The notes under the pieces: model-generated
Databases searched by the model: none
What the model was told of the DNA's origin: nothing
What the model saw: only the letters and a program-made list of their open reading frames with translations
Part shown: piece by piece, positions 43,740 through 53,946 of the stretch
How positions within the stretch are numbered: the first letter of the stretch is position 1
How the letters are laid out: each line of letters opens with the position of its first letter
NCBI RefSeq assembly: GCF_030815855.1
Contig: NZ_JAUSXG010000001.1
Span: forward strand, 1,178,001 to 1,242,000
Source: Variovorax paradoxus
Lineage (GTDB): Bacteria > Pseudomonadota > Gammaproteobacteria > Burkholderiales > Burkholderiaceae_C
Direction: 5' to 3'
DNA: 64,000 bases
Translations under genes and position numbers: made by a program

Positions 43740-43764
43740 GGTAAGGGCAGTTCCAGCGCTTACC
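43740..43764 (+). promoter_or_regulatory. Hairpin in the rpsO leader
   Basis: GGTAAG and CTTACC pair around a short interior in the transcribed leader, about 35 bases before the S15 start. S15 represses its own translation in many bacteria by binding leader structures, so this is a candidate, not an established, site. Confidence 0.4.
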
Positions 43765-43797
43765 GCAAGTCAAACATCCCGGAACAAGGAAATCAAC

Positions 43798-44064
43798 ATG
43801 ATCGCAGCCTCCATCAAGGCCGAAGTCGTCAAGGACAACGCCCGCGCCGCCAACGACACCGGTAGCCCGGAAGTGCAAGTCGCACTGCTGACCGCCCGTA
43901 TCAACGAGCTCACCCCCCACTTCAAGACGCACGCCAAGGACCACCATGGCCGTCGCGGCCTGCTGCGCATGGTGAGCCGTCGCCGCAAGCTCCTGGACTA
44001 CCTCAAGTCCAAGGACGCCGACCGTTACACCGCGCTGATCGCCAAGCTGGGTCTGCGCAAGTAA
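43798..44064 (+). CDS. rpsO: 30S ribosomal protein S15
   Basis: An 88-residue protein matching S15 throughout ([40 protein letters not shown]). It binds 16S rRNA h20/h22 early in assembly. The start at 43798 gives standard length; a frame extending upstream runs through the leader. Followed by an intrinsic terminator and then pnp, the conserved rpsO-pnp pair. Confidence 0.97.
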   Translation: MIAASIKAEVVKDNARAANDTGSPEVQVALLTARINELTPHFKTHAKDHHGRRGLLRMVSRRRKLLDYLKSKDADRYTALIAKLGLRK

Positions 44065-44077
44065 ACCGAATCGCATG

Positions 44078-44117
44078 AAAAAACGCCTGGGTTAGTCCGC
44101 TAGCTCAGGCGTTTTTT
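44078..44117 (+). terminator. Intrinsic terminator after rpsO
   Basis: AAAAAACGCCTG and CAGGCGTTTTTT form a stem whose 3' end is the T-run. It begins 14 bases after the rpsO stop and would leave pnp partly dependent on readthrough, as in E. coli. Confidence 0.88.
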
Positions 44118-44163
44118 ACTTCGCGATCCACTTTCGGAGTGCCAAAACAGAGCGAAGCTGTGT

Positions 44164-44200
44164 CATTCCAATGAAGTTCCCGCCGAACTTCGCTGGAATG
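44164..44200 (+). promoter_or_regulatory. Long stem-loop in the pnp leader (candidate RNase III site)
   Basis: CATTCCA-AT-GAAGTTC and GAACTTC-GC-TGGAATG form two 7-bp helices separated by a 2x2 internal loop, closed by CCGCC. It lies 80 bases upstream of the pnp start. In E. coli, RNase III cuts a comparable leader stem and PNPase then represses its own synthesis. Confidence 0.6.
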
Positions 44201-44279
44201 GCATCGTGTTCTGAGAAGCCTCCGTCCCTGCGGAACCTGTACTGAATACAGGTCGTTCGCTATCAAAACAGGAGCAAAC

Positions 44280-46607
44280 ATGAGCCTCTTCAACAAAATC
44301 ACCAAGTCCTTCCAATGGGGCGACAAGACTGTCGTCATGGAAACGGGCGAAGTCGCCCGCCAGGCCAATGGCGCCGTGCTGGTCGACATCGACGGCACCG
44401 TGATTCTGGCGACCGTGGTCGCCTCCAAATCCGCCAAGCCCGGCCAGGATTTCTTCCCGCTGACCGTCGACTACATCGAGAAGACCTACGCCGCGGGCAA
44501 GATCCCCGGCAGCTTCTTCAAGCGCGAAGCCAAGCCCAGCGAACATGAAACGCTGACCAGCCGCCTGATCGACCGTCCGATCCGCCCGCTGTTCCCCGAA
44601 GGCTTCCTGAACGAAGTGCATGTGGTCATCCACACCGTGTCGCTCAACCCTGAAGTCGACGCCGACATCGCCGCCATGATCGGCGTGAGCGCCGCGCTGT
44701 CGATCTCGGGCATTCCGTTCAGCGGACCGATCGGTGCCGCCCGCGTGGGCTACATCAACGGCCAGTACGTGCTGAATCCGGGCCAGACCGCCCGCAAGGA
44801 TTCGCAGATGGACCTCGTCGTCGCCGGCACGCAAGCTGCCGTGCTGATGGTCGAGTCCGAAGCCCAGCAACTCAGCGAAGAAATCATGCTGGGCGGCGTG
44901 GTGTTCGGGCACGAGCAGGCCAACATCGCGATCAACGCGATCCATGACCTCGTGCGCGACGCCGGCAAGCCGGTGTGGGACTGGCAGCCGCCCGCCGAAG
45001 ACGAAGCCTTCGTCGCCAAGGTCAAGGGCTTGGCCGAAGAAAAGCTGCGTGCCGTGTACCAGATCCGCAGCAAGCAGGCGCGTACGCAGGCTCTGCGCGA
45101 AGCCAACGCCAGCGTGATGAACGCGCTGAAGGAAAGCGGCGAGCCGTTCGACGCCGGCAAGGTCAACGACCTGCTGTTCGCCATCGAATCGAAGATCGTG
45201 CGCAGCCAGATCCTGTCGGGCGAGCCGCGCATCGACGGCCGCGACACGCGCACCGTGCGTCCCATCGAGATCCGCAATTCCGTGCTGCCGCGCACCCACG
45301 GTTCGGCCCTGTTCACGCGCGGTGAAACGCAAGCGCTGGTCATCACCACGCTCGGCACCGAACGCGACGCACAGCGCATCGATGCGCTGGCCGGCGAGTA
45401 CGAAGACCGCTTCCTGTTCCACTACAACATGCCTCCCTTCGCCACCGGCGAAGTGGGCCGCATGGGCTCGACCAAGCGCCGCGAAATCGGCCATGGCCGC
45501 CTGGCCAAGCGCGCGCTCGTCGCCGTGCTGCCGACCAAGGAAGAGTTCCCGTACACCGTGCGCGTAGTGTCGGAAATCACCGAGTCGAACGGCTCCTCGT
45601 CGATGGCTTCGGTCTGCGGCGGCTGCCTGTCGATGATGGACGCCGGCGTGCCGATGAAGGCCCACGTGGCCGGCATCGCCATGGGCCTGATCAAGGAAGA
45701 CAACCGCTTTGCGGTGCTGACCGACATCCTGGGCGACGAAGATCACCTGGGCGACATGGACTTCAAGGTGGCCGGCACGACCAACGGCATCACCGCGCTG
45801 CAGATGGACATCAAGATCCAGGGCATCACCAAGGAAATCATGCAGGTGGCACTGGCCCAGGCCAAGGAAGCGCGCATGCACATCCTCGGCAAGATGCAGG
45901 AAGCGATGGGCGAAGCCAAGACCGAGGTGTCGCAGTTCGCACCGCGCCTGACCACGCTCAAGATCAACCCCGAGAAGATCCGCGACGTGATCGGCAAGGG
46001 CGGCGCGGTCATTCGCGGCCTGCAGGAAGAAACCGGCACGACGATCAACATCGACGAAGACGGCACCATCACCATCGCCTCGACCGATCCGGAAAAGGCC
46101 GAGTTCGCCAAGCGGCGCATCGAGCAGATCACGGCCGAAGTCGAAATCGGCAAGGTCTACGAAGGCCCGGTCACCAAGATCCTGGACTTCGGCGCGCTCA
46201 TCAACCTCTTGCCCGGCAAGGACGGCCTGCTGCACATCAGCCAGATCGCGCACGAGCGCGTCGAGAAGGTGACCGACTACCTGAGCGAAGGCCAGATCGT
46301 CAAGGTCAAGGTTCTCGAGACGGACGAAAAGGGTCGCGTCAAGCTGTCCATGAAGGCCCTGAGCGAGCGCCCGGCCGGCATGGAATTCCAGGAGCGTGCA
46401 CCGCGTGAAGACCGCGGCGGCGACCGTGGTGATCGTGGCGGCGAGCGCCGCGAACGCTCGGACCGTGGCGACCGTGGTGGTGACCGCGGCGATCGCGGCG
46501 GCGAACGCGCGCCTCGTTTCAACAACGAGCAGCAGCAGCCGCGCAACGAGCAACCGCAGGCGCCCGCCGGCGAGCAGCCGTACGCACCGCGCGACTCGCA
46601 AGAGTAA
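44280..46607 (+). CDS. pnp: Polyribonucleotide nucleotidyltransferase with RG-rich tail
   Basis: A 775-residue phosphorolytic 3'-5' exoribonuclease: two RNase PH domains (first from the N-terminus; second with [20 protein letters not shown]), a KH domain ([18 protein letters not shown]) and an S1 domain ([20 protein letters not shown]). Residues about 707-775 are a disordered tail with repeats of RGG/RGD/RGE, making the protein longer than E. coli PNPase (711). AGGAG precedes the ATG. Confidence 0.97.
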   Translation: MSLFNKITKSFQWGDKTVVMETGEVARQANGAVLVDIDGTVILATVVASKSAKPGQDFFPLTVDYIEKTYAAGKIPGSFFKREAKPSEHETLTSRLIDRPIRPLFPEGFLNEVHVVIHTVSLNPEVDADIAAMIGVSAALSISGIPFSGPIGAARVGYINGQYVLNPGQTARKDSQMDLVVAGTQAAVLMVESEAQQLSEEIMLGGVVFGHEQANIAINAIHDLVRDAGKPVWDWQPPAEDEAFVAKVKGLAEEKLRAVYQIRSKQARTQALREANASVMNALKESGEPFDAGKVNDLLFAIESKIVRSQILSGEPRIDGRDTRTVRPIEIRNSVLPRTHGSALFTRGETQALVITTLGTERDAQRIDALAGEYEDRFLFHYNMPPFATGEVGRMGSTKRREIGHGRLAKRALVAVLPTKEEFPYTVRVVSEITESNGSSSMASVCGGCLSMMDAGVPMKAHVAGIAMGLIKEDNRFAVLTDILGDEDHLGDMDFKVAGTTNGITALQMDIKIQGITKEIMQVALAQAKEARMHILGKMQEAMGEAKTEVSQFAPRLTTLKINPEKIRDVIGKGGAVIRGLQEETGTTINIDEDGTITIASTDPEKAEFAKRRIEQITAEVEIGKVYEGPVTKILDFGALINLLPGKDGLLHISQIAHERVEKVTDYLSEGQIVKVKVLETDEKGRVKLSMKALSERPAGMEFQERAPREDRGGDRGDRGGERRERSDRGDRGGDRGDRGGERAPRFNNEQQQPRNEQPQAPAGEQPYAPRDSQE

Positions 46608-46614
46608 GAAGGGC

Positions 46615-46648
46615 GCAACGGCAGCTTTGCCGCCGTTGCCAACTTTTT
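46615..46648 (+). terminator. Intrinsic terminator after pnp
   Basis: GCAACGGC and GCCGTTGC form an 8-bp stem, followed by CAAC and TTTTT, starting 7 bases after the pnp stop. Confidence 0.75.
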
Positions 46649-46693
46649 AAATAGCTAACCACGCCCGGACGCGGGCGTTGCAGGCCAAAGACC

Positions 46694-47692
46694 ATGAAAG
46701 CCATTGAAATCACTTCGTACGGCGCCCCTGAGGTGCTGCGCGCCGTGGAGCGCCCCGATCCGGTGGCCGGCGTGGGTGAATTGTTGATTCGCGTCGCAGC
46801 CAGCGGCGTGAACCGTCCGGACGTATTGCAGCGCAAGGGGCACTACCCGGTTCCGTCGGGCGCCTCCGACCTGCCGGGCCTCGAAGTGGCCGGCGTGATC
46901 GTGGCGGGCGACGCCGCGGCCTTGGCCGAGGCGGGCTTCAAGATCGGCGACCGCGTCTGCGCGCTGATCGCGGGCGGCGGCTATGCGCAGCTGTGCGTGG
47001 CGCCGGTGGCGCAATGCCTGCCGGTGCCCAAGGGGTGGACCGATATCGAGGCGGCTTCGCTGCCCGAGACTTTCTTCACCGTTTGGAGCAACGTGTTCGA
47101 ACGGGGTCGCCTGCAAAAGGGCGAAACCCTGCTGATTCAGGGCGGCTCGAGCGGCATCGGCGTGACCGCGATCCAGATCGCCAAGGCGCTCGGTGCCACC
47201 GTGATCGTCACGGCCGGCAGCGACGACAAGTGCGAAGCCTGCAGGAAGCTGGGCGCGGACCATGCCATCAACTACCGCACGAGCGACTTCGCCGAAGAGG
47301 CGAAGAAGCTCACCGGCGGCAAGGGCGTGGACGTGATCCTCGACATGGTCGCCGGCGACTACGTGGCGCGCGAGATCGAGTGCATGGCCGAAGACGGCCG
47401 GCTCGTGATCATCGCGGTGCAAGGCGGGGTCAAGAGCGACTTCAATGCAGGCCTGGTGTTGCGCAAGAGGTTGGTGATCACCGGCTCGACGCTGCGTCCG
47501 CGGCCGGTGGCGTTCAAGGGCGCCATTGCCAAGGCGCTGCGCGAGAAGGTCTGGCCGCTGCTCGAAACCGGCGCGGTCAAGCCCGTGATCCACAGCACCT
47601 TTGCAGCAGGTGGCGAACCCGCTGGCGCGGCCGAGGCGCATGCGCTGATGGAATCCAACCAGCACATCGGCAAGATCGTGCTGACATGGTGA
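46694..47692 (+). CDS. Zinc-independent NAD(P)H quinone oxidoreductase (PIG3/zeta-crystallin type)
   Basis: A 332-residue medium-chain reductase without catalytic-zinc Cys/His ligands. It has [18 protein letters not shown], typical of PIG3/TP53I3-like quinone oxidoreductases, and the cofactor motif [20 protein letters not shown]. Reduces quinones using NADPH. tpiA begins 13 bp downstream; the pair is commonly adjacent in comamonads. Confidence 0.9.
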   Translation: MKAIEITSYGAPEVLRAVERPDPVAGVGELLIRVAASGVNRPDVLQRKGHYPVPSGASDLPGLEVAGVIVAGDAAALAEAGFKIGDRVCALIAGGGYAQLCVAPVAQCLPVPKGWTDIEAASLPETFFTVWSNVFERGRLQKGETLLIQGGSSGIGVTAIQIAKALGATVIVTAGSDDKCEACRKLGADHAINYRTSDFAEEAKKLTGGKGVDVILDMVAGDYVAREIECMAEDGRLVIIAVQGGVKSDFNAGLVLRKRLVITGSTLRPRPVAFKGAIAKALREKVWPLLETGAVKPVIHSTFAAGGEPAGAAEAHALMESNQHIGKIVLTW

Positions 47693-47705
47693 CGGACAAC
47701 ACACG

Positions 47706-48470
47706 ATGACAACGAAAAAGAAGCTGATCGCCGGCAACTGGAAGATGAACGGCAGCCTGGCTGCCAACGAGGCGCTGGTGAAGGCCTTGCTGCAGGGCTT
47801 GGCCGCGGCGCCGGCTCGTTGCGATATAGCGCTTTGCGCGCCGGCTCCGTATTTCGCCCAGTTGCAATCGCTGCTGGCGGGTTCCACGGCCATGGCGCTT
47901 GGTGCGCAGGACATCTCGGCGCACCCGCAAGGTGCGTTCACCGGTGAGCAGTCGGCGGCCATGCTGAAGGAATTCGGCGTGCGCTATGCCATCGTCGGCC
48001 ATTCAGAGCGTCGCCAGTACCACGGCGAAACCGATGAAGCCGTGGCGGCCAAGACGGCGGCTGCGCTGGCGAACGGCATCACGCCGATCGTCTGCGTGGG
48101 CGAAACGCTGGCCGAGCGCGAAGCGGGCCACACCGAAGAAGTCGTCAAGCGCCAGCTGGCCGCGGTGATCCACGTCAACGGCCATTGCATCAGCGAAATC
48201 GTCGTTGCCTACGAGCCCGTCTGGGCCATCGGCACCGGCAAGACGGCAACGCCCGAGCAGGCGCAGGCGGTGCATGCCGTGCTGCGCGCGCAACTGCACC
48301 ATGCGGCCAGCGAACACGCGGCCGGCATCTGCATTCTTTACGGCGGCAGCATGAACGCGGCCAATGCCGCTCAGCTGCTGGCGCAGCCCGACATCGACGG
48401 CGGCCTTATCGGCGGCGCTTCGCTCAAGGCCCCCGACTTTTTGCAGATCATTTCCGCCGCCGCTCGCTGA
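47706..48470 (+). CDS. tpiA: Triosephosphate isomerase
   Basis: A 254-residue TIM barrel interconverting dihydroxyacetone phosphate and glyceraldehyde 3-phosphate. Landmarks: AGNWKMNG (Lys13), VGHSERR (His99), the catalytic Glu and flexible loop in [18 protein letters not shown], and [11 protein letters not shown] at the phosphate site. Confidence 0.97.
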   Translation: MTTKKKLIAGNWKMNGSLAANEALVKALLQGLAAAPARCDIALCAPAPYFAQLQSLLAGSTAMALGAQDISAHPQGAFTGEQSAAMLKEFGVRYAIVGHSERRQYHGETDEAVAAKTAAALANGITPIVCVGETLAEREAGHTEEVVKRQLAAVIHVNGHCISEIVVAYEPVWAIGTGKTATPEQAQAVHAVLRAQLHHAASEHAAGICILYGGSMNAANAAQLLAQPDIDGGLIGGASLKAPDFLQIISAAAR

Positions 48471-48509
48471 ATGCGAGCAGTGGCTGCCATCAATTAGGAG
48501 TAAGAACGA

Positions 48510-48935
48510 ATGAATGTGGTCCTCAATCTTTTGGTCGGCGTGCAGATGCTGTCGGCCCTTGCAATGATCGGGTTGATCCTGATCCAGCACGGCAAGGGCG
48601 CCGACATGGGCGCGGCCTTCGGCAGCGGCAGCGCCGGCAGCCTGTTCGGCGCGAGCGGCAGTGCGAATTTCCTTTCGCGCACCACGGCAGTGCTGGCGGC
48701 GGTGTTCTTTGCATGCACGCTGCTGCTGGCCTACTTCAGCCACGCACGGCCCGCCGGCGGCGGCAGCCTGCTGGAGCGCGCAGCGGTCGGCGCGCCTGCG
48801 GCACCTGCTTCCGCTCCCGCTGGGCAAATTCCTGGCCAGATTCCCGCAGGGACGTCGGGCACGGCACCGGCCAATGCGCCGGCCTCGGCGCCTGCCGCGC
48901 CTGTTTCGGGTCCGGGCCAGATCCCGAGCAAATAA
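48510..48935 (+). CDS. secG: Preprotein translocase subunit SecG
   Basis: A 141-residue protein with two membrane segments (VVLNLLVGVQMLSALAMIGL and LAAVFFACTLLLAYFS) flanking the conserved cytoplasmic loop LIQHGKGADMGAAFGSGSAG. It aids the SecYE channel. The last 60 residues are a Pro/Ala-rich tail (repeats of GQIP), longer than in enteric SecG. RBS TTAGGAG. Confidence 0.95.
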   Translation: MNVVLNLLVGVQMLSALAMIGLILIQHGKGADMGAAFGSGSAGSLFGASGSANFLSRTTAVLAAVFFACTLLLAYFSHARPAGGGSLLERAAVGAPAAPASAPAGQIPGQIPAGTSGTAPANAPASAPAAPVSGPGQIPSK

Positions 48936-49052
48936 TCCAGTTGTTTTCATGGAGTCGCTGGCAAGAAACGGCTCCATTTCAGGGTAAACTCTAAAGCTGT
49001 TCGGAAAGCCAAACACCTTCACAGGTACCTCATGCCATCCGAACAAAAAACC

Positions 49053-49137
49053 GCGGTCGTGGTGAAATTGGTAGACACGCTATCTTGAGGGGGTAGTGGC
49101 GAAAGCTGTGCGAGTTCGAGTCTCGCCGACCGCACCA
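49053..49137 (+). tRNA. tRNA-Leu (anticodon GAG)
   Basis: An 85-base class II tRNA with encoded CCA. Acceptor arms GCGGTCG and CGACCGC pair perfectly; anticodon stem CTATC/GGTAG encloses TTGAGGG, giving anticodon GAG (codon CUC/CUU); the T-arm contains GTTCGAGTC. Located between secG and nuoA, as is typical for the group. Confidence 0.96.
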
Positions 49138-49142
49138 AATCT

Positions 49143-49181
49143 CACCGGCAGAAAACCTCATCCAGAGCGTTTCTGCCGGTG
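49143..49181 (+). repeat. Inverted repeat between tRNA-Leu and nuoA
   Basis: CACCGGCAGAAA and TTTCTGCCGGTG are perfect 12-bp arms around 15 bases. It starts 5 bases after the tRNA and ends 21 bases before the nuoA ATG. No T-run follows, so it may act in tRNA 3' processing or in the nuoA leader rather than as a terminator. Confidence 0.6.
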
Positions 49182-49202
49182 GCAAGCGGTGAAAATCTCC
49201 CG

Positions 49203-49562
49203 ATGAACCTCGATTCCTATCTCCCCGTCCTTTTGTTTATTTTGGTCGGTGTCGGTGTAGGCGTCGCACCGCAAGTCATCGGCTACATCCTGGGTCCCAA
49301 TCGGCCCGACGCAGCGAAGAACGCTCCCTACGAGTGTGGCTTCGAGGCCTTCGAGGATGCGCGCATGAAATTCGACGTGCGCTATTACCTCGTCGCCATT
49401 CTCTTCATCCTTTTCGATCTCGAGATTGCCTTTCTCTTTCCGTGGGCCATTGCGCTCAAGGAAATCGGCGCCGTCGGCTTCTGGGCCATGATGATCTTTC
49501 TCGCCATCCTCGTCGTGGGCTTTGCCTACGAGTGGAAAAAAGGCGCGCTCGACTGGGAATGA
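49203..49562 (+). CDS. nuoA: NADH-quinone oxidoreductase subunit A
   Basis: A 119-residue membrane subunit with three hydrophobic segments and the conserved loop [20 protein letters not shown]. The start at 49203 gives normal length. First gene of the 14-gene complex I operon. Confidence 0.96.
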   Translation: MNLDSYLPVLLFILVGVGVGVAPQVIGYILGPNRPDAAKNAPYECGFEAFEDARMKFDVRYYLVAILFILFDLEIAFLFPWAIALKEIGAVGFWAMMIFLAILVVGFAYEWKKGALDWE

Positions 49563-49577
49563 CAAGGAATCATCAAA

Positions 49578-50057
49578 ATGGCCATTGAAGGCGTCATGAA
49601 GGAAGGCTTCGTCACCACCACCTACGACTCGGTGGTGAACTGGGCGAAGACCGGATCACTCTGGCCGATGACTTTCGGTCTGGCTTGCTGTGCCGTCGAG
49701 ATGATGCACGCAGGCGCGGCCCGCTACGACATCGACCGTTTCGGCATGCTGTTCCGGCCCAGCCCCCGCCAGTCCGATCTGATGATCGTGGCAGGCACGC
49801 TGTGCAACAAGATGGCGCCGGCTTTGCGCAAGGTCTACGACCAGATGCCGGAGCCGCGCTGGGTTCTTTCCATGGGCTCCTGTGCCAACGGCGGCGGCTA
49901 CTACCACTACAGCTATTCGGTGGTGCGCGGCTGCGACCGCATCGTGCCGGTGGATGTCTATGTCCCCGGTTGCCCGCCCACCGCCGAAGCCTTGCTCTAC
50001 GGTGTGATCCAGTTGCAGCAGAAGATTCGCCGCACCAACACCATTGCCCGCGCCTGA
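49578..50057 (+). CDS. nuoB: NADH-quinone oxidoreductase subunit B
   Basis: A 159-residue peripheral subunit that holds cluster N2, the last iron-sulfur cluster before quinone. Ligands are in [13 protein letters not shown] (adjacent Cys pair), [10 protein letters not shown] and VYVPGCPPT. Begins 15 bp after nuoA. Confidence 0.97.
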   Translation: MAIEGVMKEGFVTTTYDSVVNWAKTGSLWPMTFGLACCAVEMMHAGAARYDIDRFGMLFRPSPRQSDLMIVAGTLCNKMAPALRKVYDQMPEPRWVLSMGSCANGGGYYHYSYSVVRGCDRIVPVDVYVPGCPPTAEALLYGVIQLQQKIRRTNTIARA

Positions 50058-50070
50058 GAGATTGCCGACG

Positions 50071-50682
50071 ATGACTGACTTTGCAATTTCGCCGGAGGTG
50101 CTGCGCGCCACCATCGCCGAGACGCTCGGCGCCAAGGCCAGGAGCGTGACGCTCGCACTGGGCGAGGTGACTGTCGTGGTGAGCGCTGCCGACTACATCG
50201 ACGCCGCCACGCTGCTGCGCGATGCGCCGGGCTGCCGCTTCGAGCAGATGATCGACCTCTGCGGGATGGACTACTCCGACTACCGCGAAGGCGAGTGGCA
50301 GGGCGAGCGCTACTGCGTCGTCACCCACTTGCTTTCGGTGAGCCTCAACCAACGCGTGCGCCTCAAGGTGTTTGCGCCGAACGAAGACCTGCCCGTGGTC
50401 GACTCGCTCCAGCCCGTCTGGAGTGCCGCGACCTGGTTCGAGCGCGAAGCCTTCGATCTCTATGGCATCGTGTTCGAAGGCCACGACGACCTGCGCCGCA
50501 TCCTCACCGACTACGGCTTCATCGGCCATCCGTTCCGCAAGGACTTCCCGGTCTCGGGGCACGTCGAAATGCGCTACGACGAAGAGCAGAAGCGCGTCAT
50601 CTACCAGCCGGTCTCGATCGAGCCGCGGGAAATCACCCCACGCGTGATTCGCGAAGACAACTACGGCAGCGGTTTGCACTGA
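50071..50682 (+). CDS. nuoC: NADH-quinone oxidoreductase subunit C
   Basis: A 203-residue 30-kDa-type subunit, here separate from NuoD, not fused as in E. coli. The signature is [20 protein letters not shown] followed by [12 protein letters not shown]. The ATG at 50071 is chosen; the frame reaching 50044 would overlap nuoB. Confidence 0.96.
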   Translation: MTDFAISPEVLRATIAETLGAKARSVTLALGEVTVVVSAADYIDAATLLRDAPGCRFEQMIDLCGMDYSDYREGEWQGERYCVVTHLLSVSLNQRVRLKVFAPNEDLPVVDSLQPVWSAATWFEREAFDLYGIVFEGHDDLRRILTDYGFIGHPFRKDFPVSGHVEMRYDEEQKRVIYQPVSIEPREITPRVIREDNYGSGLH

Positions 50683-50689
50683 TGTTTTA

Positions 50690-50766
50690 CCCCCACGCTC
50701 ATCACTTCGTGTATTCACTGCCCCCCGAGGGGGCGCAGACCGCCCTTGGGGCGGCCCGGCGGGAGG
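50690..50766. repeat. Dispersed repeat between nuoC and nuoD
   Basis: The 88-bp gap between nuoC and nuoD is mostly a GC-rich element with two hairpins (GCCCCC-CGA-GGGGGC and CCGCCC-CTTG-GGGCGG type). It ends at the nuoD ribosome binding site (GGGAGG). Other subunit gaps in the operon are much shorter. I recall similar elements in comamonad genomes. Confidence 0.65.
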
Positions 50767-50770
50767 TCTA

Positions 50771-52024
50771 ATGGCCGAAATCAAGAACTACACACTCAAC
50801 TTCGGCCCTCAGCATCCCGCAGCGCACGGCGTGCTGCGCCTGGTGCTCGAGCTCGACGGCGAAGTGATCCAACGCGCAGATCCGCACATCGGCCTGTTGC
50901 ACCGCGCGACCGAGAAGCTCGCCGAATCGCGCACCTTCATCCAGTCGCTGCCGTACATGGACCGTCTCGACTACGTGTCGATGATGAGCAACGAGCACGC
51001 CTACTGCCTGGCCATCGAACGGATGATGGGCCTGGACGTGCCGATCCGTGCGCAGTACATCCGCGTGATGTTCGCCGAGATCACCCGCCTGCTGAACCAC
51101 CTGCTGTGGCTCGGCGCGCACGGTCTCGACTGCGGAGCGATGAACATGCTGATCTACTGCTTCCGCGAGCGTGAAGACCTGTTCGACATGTACGAAGCGG
51201 TGTCCGGCGCGCGCATGCATGCGGCGTACTTCCGTCCGGGCGGCGTCTACCGCGACCTGCCGGACGCCATGCCGCAGTACAAGGTCAGCAAGATCAAGAA
51301 CGCCAAGGCCATCGAGCGCCTCAACGAGAACCGCCAGGGCTCGCTGCTCGACTTCATCGACGACTTCTGCAAGCGCTTCCCCAAGATGGTCGACGAGTAC
51401 GAGACGCTGCTCACCGACAACCGCATCTGGAAGCAGCGCACCGTGGGCATCGGCGTCGTGACGCCGGAACGCGCGCTTAACCTTGGCTTCACCGGCCCCA
51501 TGCTGCGCGGCTCGGGCATCGAATGGGACCTGCGCAAGAAGCAGCCCTACGACGTCTACGACCAGATGCTGTTCGACGTGCCGGTCGGCAAGACGGGCGA
51601 CTGCTACGACCGCTACCTCGTGCGCGTGGAAGAAATGCGCCAGGCCAACAAGATCATCCAGCAGTGCTCGGCATGGCTGCGCGCCAATCCCGGCCCGGTG
51701 ATCACCAGCAACCACAAGGTCGCCGCGCCCGCGCGCGAATCGATGAAGGCGAACATGGAGGAGCTGATCCACCATTTCAAGCTCTTCACCGAAGGCTTCC
51801 ATGTGCCCGAAGGCGAGGCCTATGCCGCCGTCGAGCACCCGAAGGGCGAGTTCGGCATCTATCTCGTGAGCGACGGCGCCAACAAGCCCTACCGCCTGAA
51901 GATCCGCGCACCCGGCTTCCCGCACCTCGCCGCCCTCGACGAAATGTCGCGCGGCCACATGATCGCCGACGCTGTCGCGGTGATCGGCACGATGGACATC
52001 GTGTTCGGCGAAATCGACAGGTGA
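50771..52024 (+). CDS. nuoD: NADH-quinone oxidoreductase subunit D
   Basis: A 417-residue 49-kDa-type subunit forming the quinone site with NuoB. It opens with [20 protein letters not shown], the conserved quinone-site loop including His and the following HPAAHG, and ends FGEIDR, as usual in the family. Confidence 0.97.
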   Translation: MAEIKNYTLNFGPQHPAAHGVLRLVLELDGEVIQRADPHIGLLHRATEKLAESRTFIQSLPYMDRLDYVSMMSNEHAYCLAIERMMGLDVPIRAQYIRVMFAEITRLLNHLLWLGAHGLDCGAMNMLIYCFREREDLFDMYEAVSGARMHAAYFRPGGVYRDLPDAMPQYKVSKIKNAKAIERLNENRQGSLLDFIDDFCKRFPKMVDEYETLLTDNRIWKQRTVGIGVVTPERALNLGFTGPMLRGSGIEWDLRKKQPYDVYDQMLFDVPVGKTGDCYDRYLVRVEEMRQANKIIQQCSAWLRANPGPVITSNHKVAAPARESMKANMEELIHHFKLFTEGFHVPEGEAYAAVEHPKGEFGIYLVSDGANKPYRLKIRAPGFPHLAALDEMSRGHMIADAVAVIGTMDIVFGEIDR

Positions 52025-52034
52025 GAAAGAGCGA

Positions 52035-52583
52035 ATGACGACTTCCTCGACCCACCATGACACGGCGCCTACGGCGCCTTCTGCTCCTCTGAAGCCTGCG
52101 ATTCTCGAGCGCTTTGCGCGCGAAGTTGCCAAGTACCCTGAAGCCGGCAAGCAGTCGGCCGTGATGGCCTGCCTGGCCATCGTCCAGCAGGACGAAGGTT
52201 ATGTGAGCATGCAGCGCGAACGCGAGATCGCCGACTACCTCGGCATGGCGCCGATCGCCGTGCATGAGGTCACGACCTTCTACAACATGTACAACCAGCA
52301 TCCGGTGGGCAAGTTCAAGCTCAACGTGTGCACCAACCTGCCGTGCCAGCTGCGCGACGGCGTCACCGCGCTCGTTCATCTCGAGAAGAAGCTCGGCATC
52401 AAGATGGGCGAGACCACGGCCGACGGCCTGTTCACGCTGCAGCAAAGCGAGTGCCTGGGCGCCTGCGCCGATTCGCCCGTGATGCTGGTCAACGACCGCA
52501 CCATGTGCAGCTTCATGAGCAACGAGAAGCTCGACCAGCTCATCGACGGGCTGCGTGGTTCCACCAAAGGGGAGGCCGCATGA
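52035..52583 (+). CDS. nuoE: NADH-quinone oxidoreductase subunit E
   Basis: A 182-residue 24-kDa-type subunit carrying [2Fe-2S] cluster N1a (ligands in [11 protein letters not shown] and [11 protein letters not shown]). Its stop overlaps the nuoF start. Works with NuoF in the NADH-oxidising module. Confidence 0.96.
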   Translation: MTTSSTHHDTAPTAPSAPLKPAILERFAREVAKYPEAGKQSAVMACLAIVQQDEGYVSMQREREIADYLGMAPIAVHEVTTFYNMYNQHPVGKFKLNVCTNLPCQLRDGVTALVHLEKKLGIKMGETTADGLFTLQQSECLGACADSPVMLVNDRTMCSFMSNEKLDQLIDGLRGSTKGEAA

Positions 52584-53923
52584 TGTCACCCGAACAAGTG
52601 CTCCAGCAGTTCCAGGCCACGGGCGTCCAGACCTGCTTCCATGACCGCCACATCGAGCCGCAGATCTATGCCGGCCTCGACGGCACCAACTGGCGCCTGG
52701 CCGACTACGAGTCGCGCGGCGGCTACCAGGCGCTGCGCAAGATTCTCACCGAGGGCCTCACGCCCGACCAGGTGATTGCCGAGGTCAAGGCTTCCGGCCT
52801 GCGCGGCCGCGGCGGCGCGGGCTTTCCTACCGGCCTGAAGTGGAGCTTCATGCCCCGCCAGTTCCCGGGCCAGAAGTACCTCGTCTGCAATTCCGACGAA
52901 GGCGAGCCGGGCACGTGCAAGGACCGCGACATCCTGCAGTTCAATCCGCACATCGTGATCGAAGGCATGGCCATCGCCGCCTATGCGATGGGCATCAGCG
53001 TGGGCTACAACTACATCCACGGCGAGATCTTCCAGAGCTACGACCGCTTCGAGGAAGCCCTCGAAGAGGCGCGCGCGGCCGGCTACCTCGGCGACGCGAT
53101 CATGGGCAGCACGTACAACTTCCAGTTGCACGCCGCCCACGGATTCGGTGCCTACATCTGCGGTGAAGAGACCGCGTTGCTCGAGTCGCTCGAAGGCAAG
53201 AAGGGCCAGCCGCGCTTCAAGCCGCCGTTCCCGGCGAGCTTCGGCCTGTACGGCAAGCCGACCACCATCAACAACACCGAAACCTTCGCGGCGGTGCCCT
53301 GGATCATCCGCAACGGCGGACCGGCGTACCTCGAATGCGGCAAGCCGAACAACGGCGGCACCAAGATCTACTCGGTGAGCGGTGACGTCGAGCTGCCGGG
53401 CAACTACGAGGTGCCCATGGGCACGCCGTTCTCCAAGCTGCTCGAGCTGGCCGGTGGCGTGCGCAAGGGCCGCACGCTCAAGGCGGTGATCCCCGGTGGA
53501 TCGTCGTCGCCGGTGCTGCCGGCGTCGATGATGATGGAATGCACGATGGACTACGACTCCATCGCCAAGGCCGGCTCCATGCTGGGCTCGGGCGCGGTCA
53601 TCGTGATGGACGACAGTCGCTCGATGGTCGAGTCGCTGCGGCGCCTTTCATACTTCTATATGCACGAGTCCTGCGGCCAATGCACGCCGTGCCGCGAAGG
53701 CACGGGCTGGCTCTACCGCGTGGTGGACCGCATCCACAACGGGCAGGGCAGGGCGACCGACATGGACCTGCTCAACTCCGTGGCCGACAACATTCAGGGC
53801 CGCACGATCTGCGCGCTCGGCGACGCGGCGGCCATGCCGGTGCGCGCCATGATCAAGCACTTCCGTCACGAGTTCGAGGCCTTGATTCCGGGCTACGTCC
53901 CGAAAGCGCCCGTCCAGGCCTGA
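52580..53923 (+). CDS. nuoF: NADH-quinone oxidoreductase subunit F
   Basis: A 447-residue 51-kDa-type subunit binding NADH, FMN ([19 protein letters not shown]) and cluster N3 ([15 protein letters not shown] plus a later Cys in TICALGDAA). ATG at 52580 overlaps the nuoE stop and is preceded by GGGGAGG. Confidence 0.97.
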   Translation: MMSPEQVLQQFQATGVQTCFHDRHIEPQIYAGLDGTNWRLADYESRGGYQALRKILTEGLTPDQVIAEVKASGLRGRGGAGFPTGLKWSFMPRQFPGQKYLVCNSDEGEPGTCKDRDILQFNPHIVIEGMAIAAYAMGISVGYNYIHGEIFQSYDRFEEALEEARAAGYLGDAIMGSTYNFQLHAAHGFGAYICGEETALLESLEGKKGQPRFKPPFPASFGLYGKPTTINNTETFAAVPWIIRNGGPAYLECGKPNNGGTKIYSVSGDVELPGNYEVPMGTPFSKLLELAGGVRKGRTLKAVIPGGSSSPVLPASMMMECTMDYDSIAKAGSMLGSGAVIVMDDSRSMVESLRRLSYFYMHESCGQCTPCREGTGWLYRVVDRIHNGQGRATDMDLLNSVADNIQGRTICALGDAAAMPVRAMIKHFRHEFEALIPGYVPKAPVQA

Positions 53924-53946
53924 GCGCGAGAAACACATACACATAT

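Noticed and set aside
46398-46520. Short tandem repeats in the 3' part of pnp that could suggest a CRISPR or tandem array
   Set aside because: The repeats follow codon periodicity and encode RGG/RGD units; there are no spacers and no cas genes.
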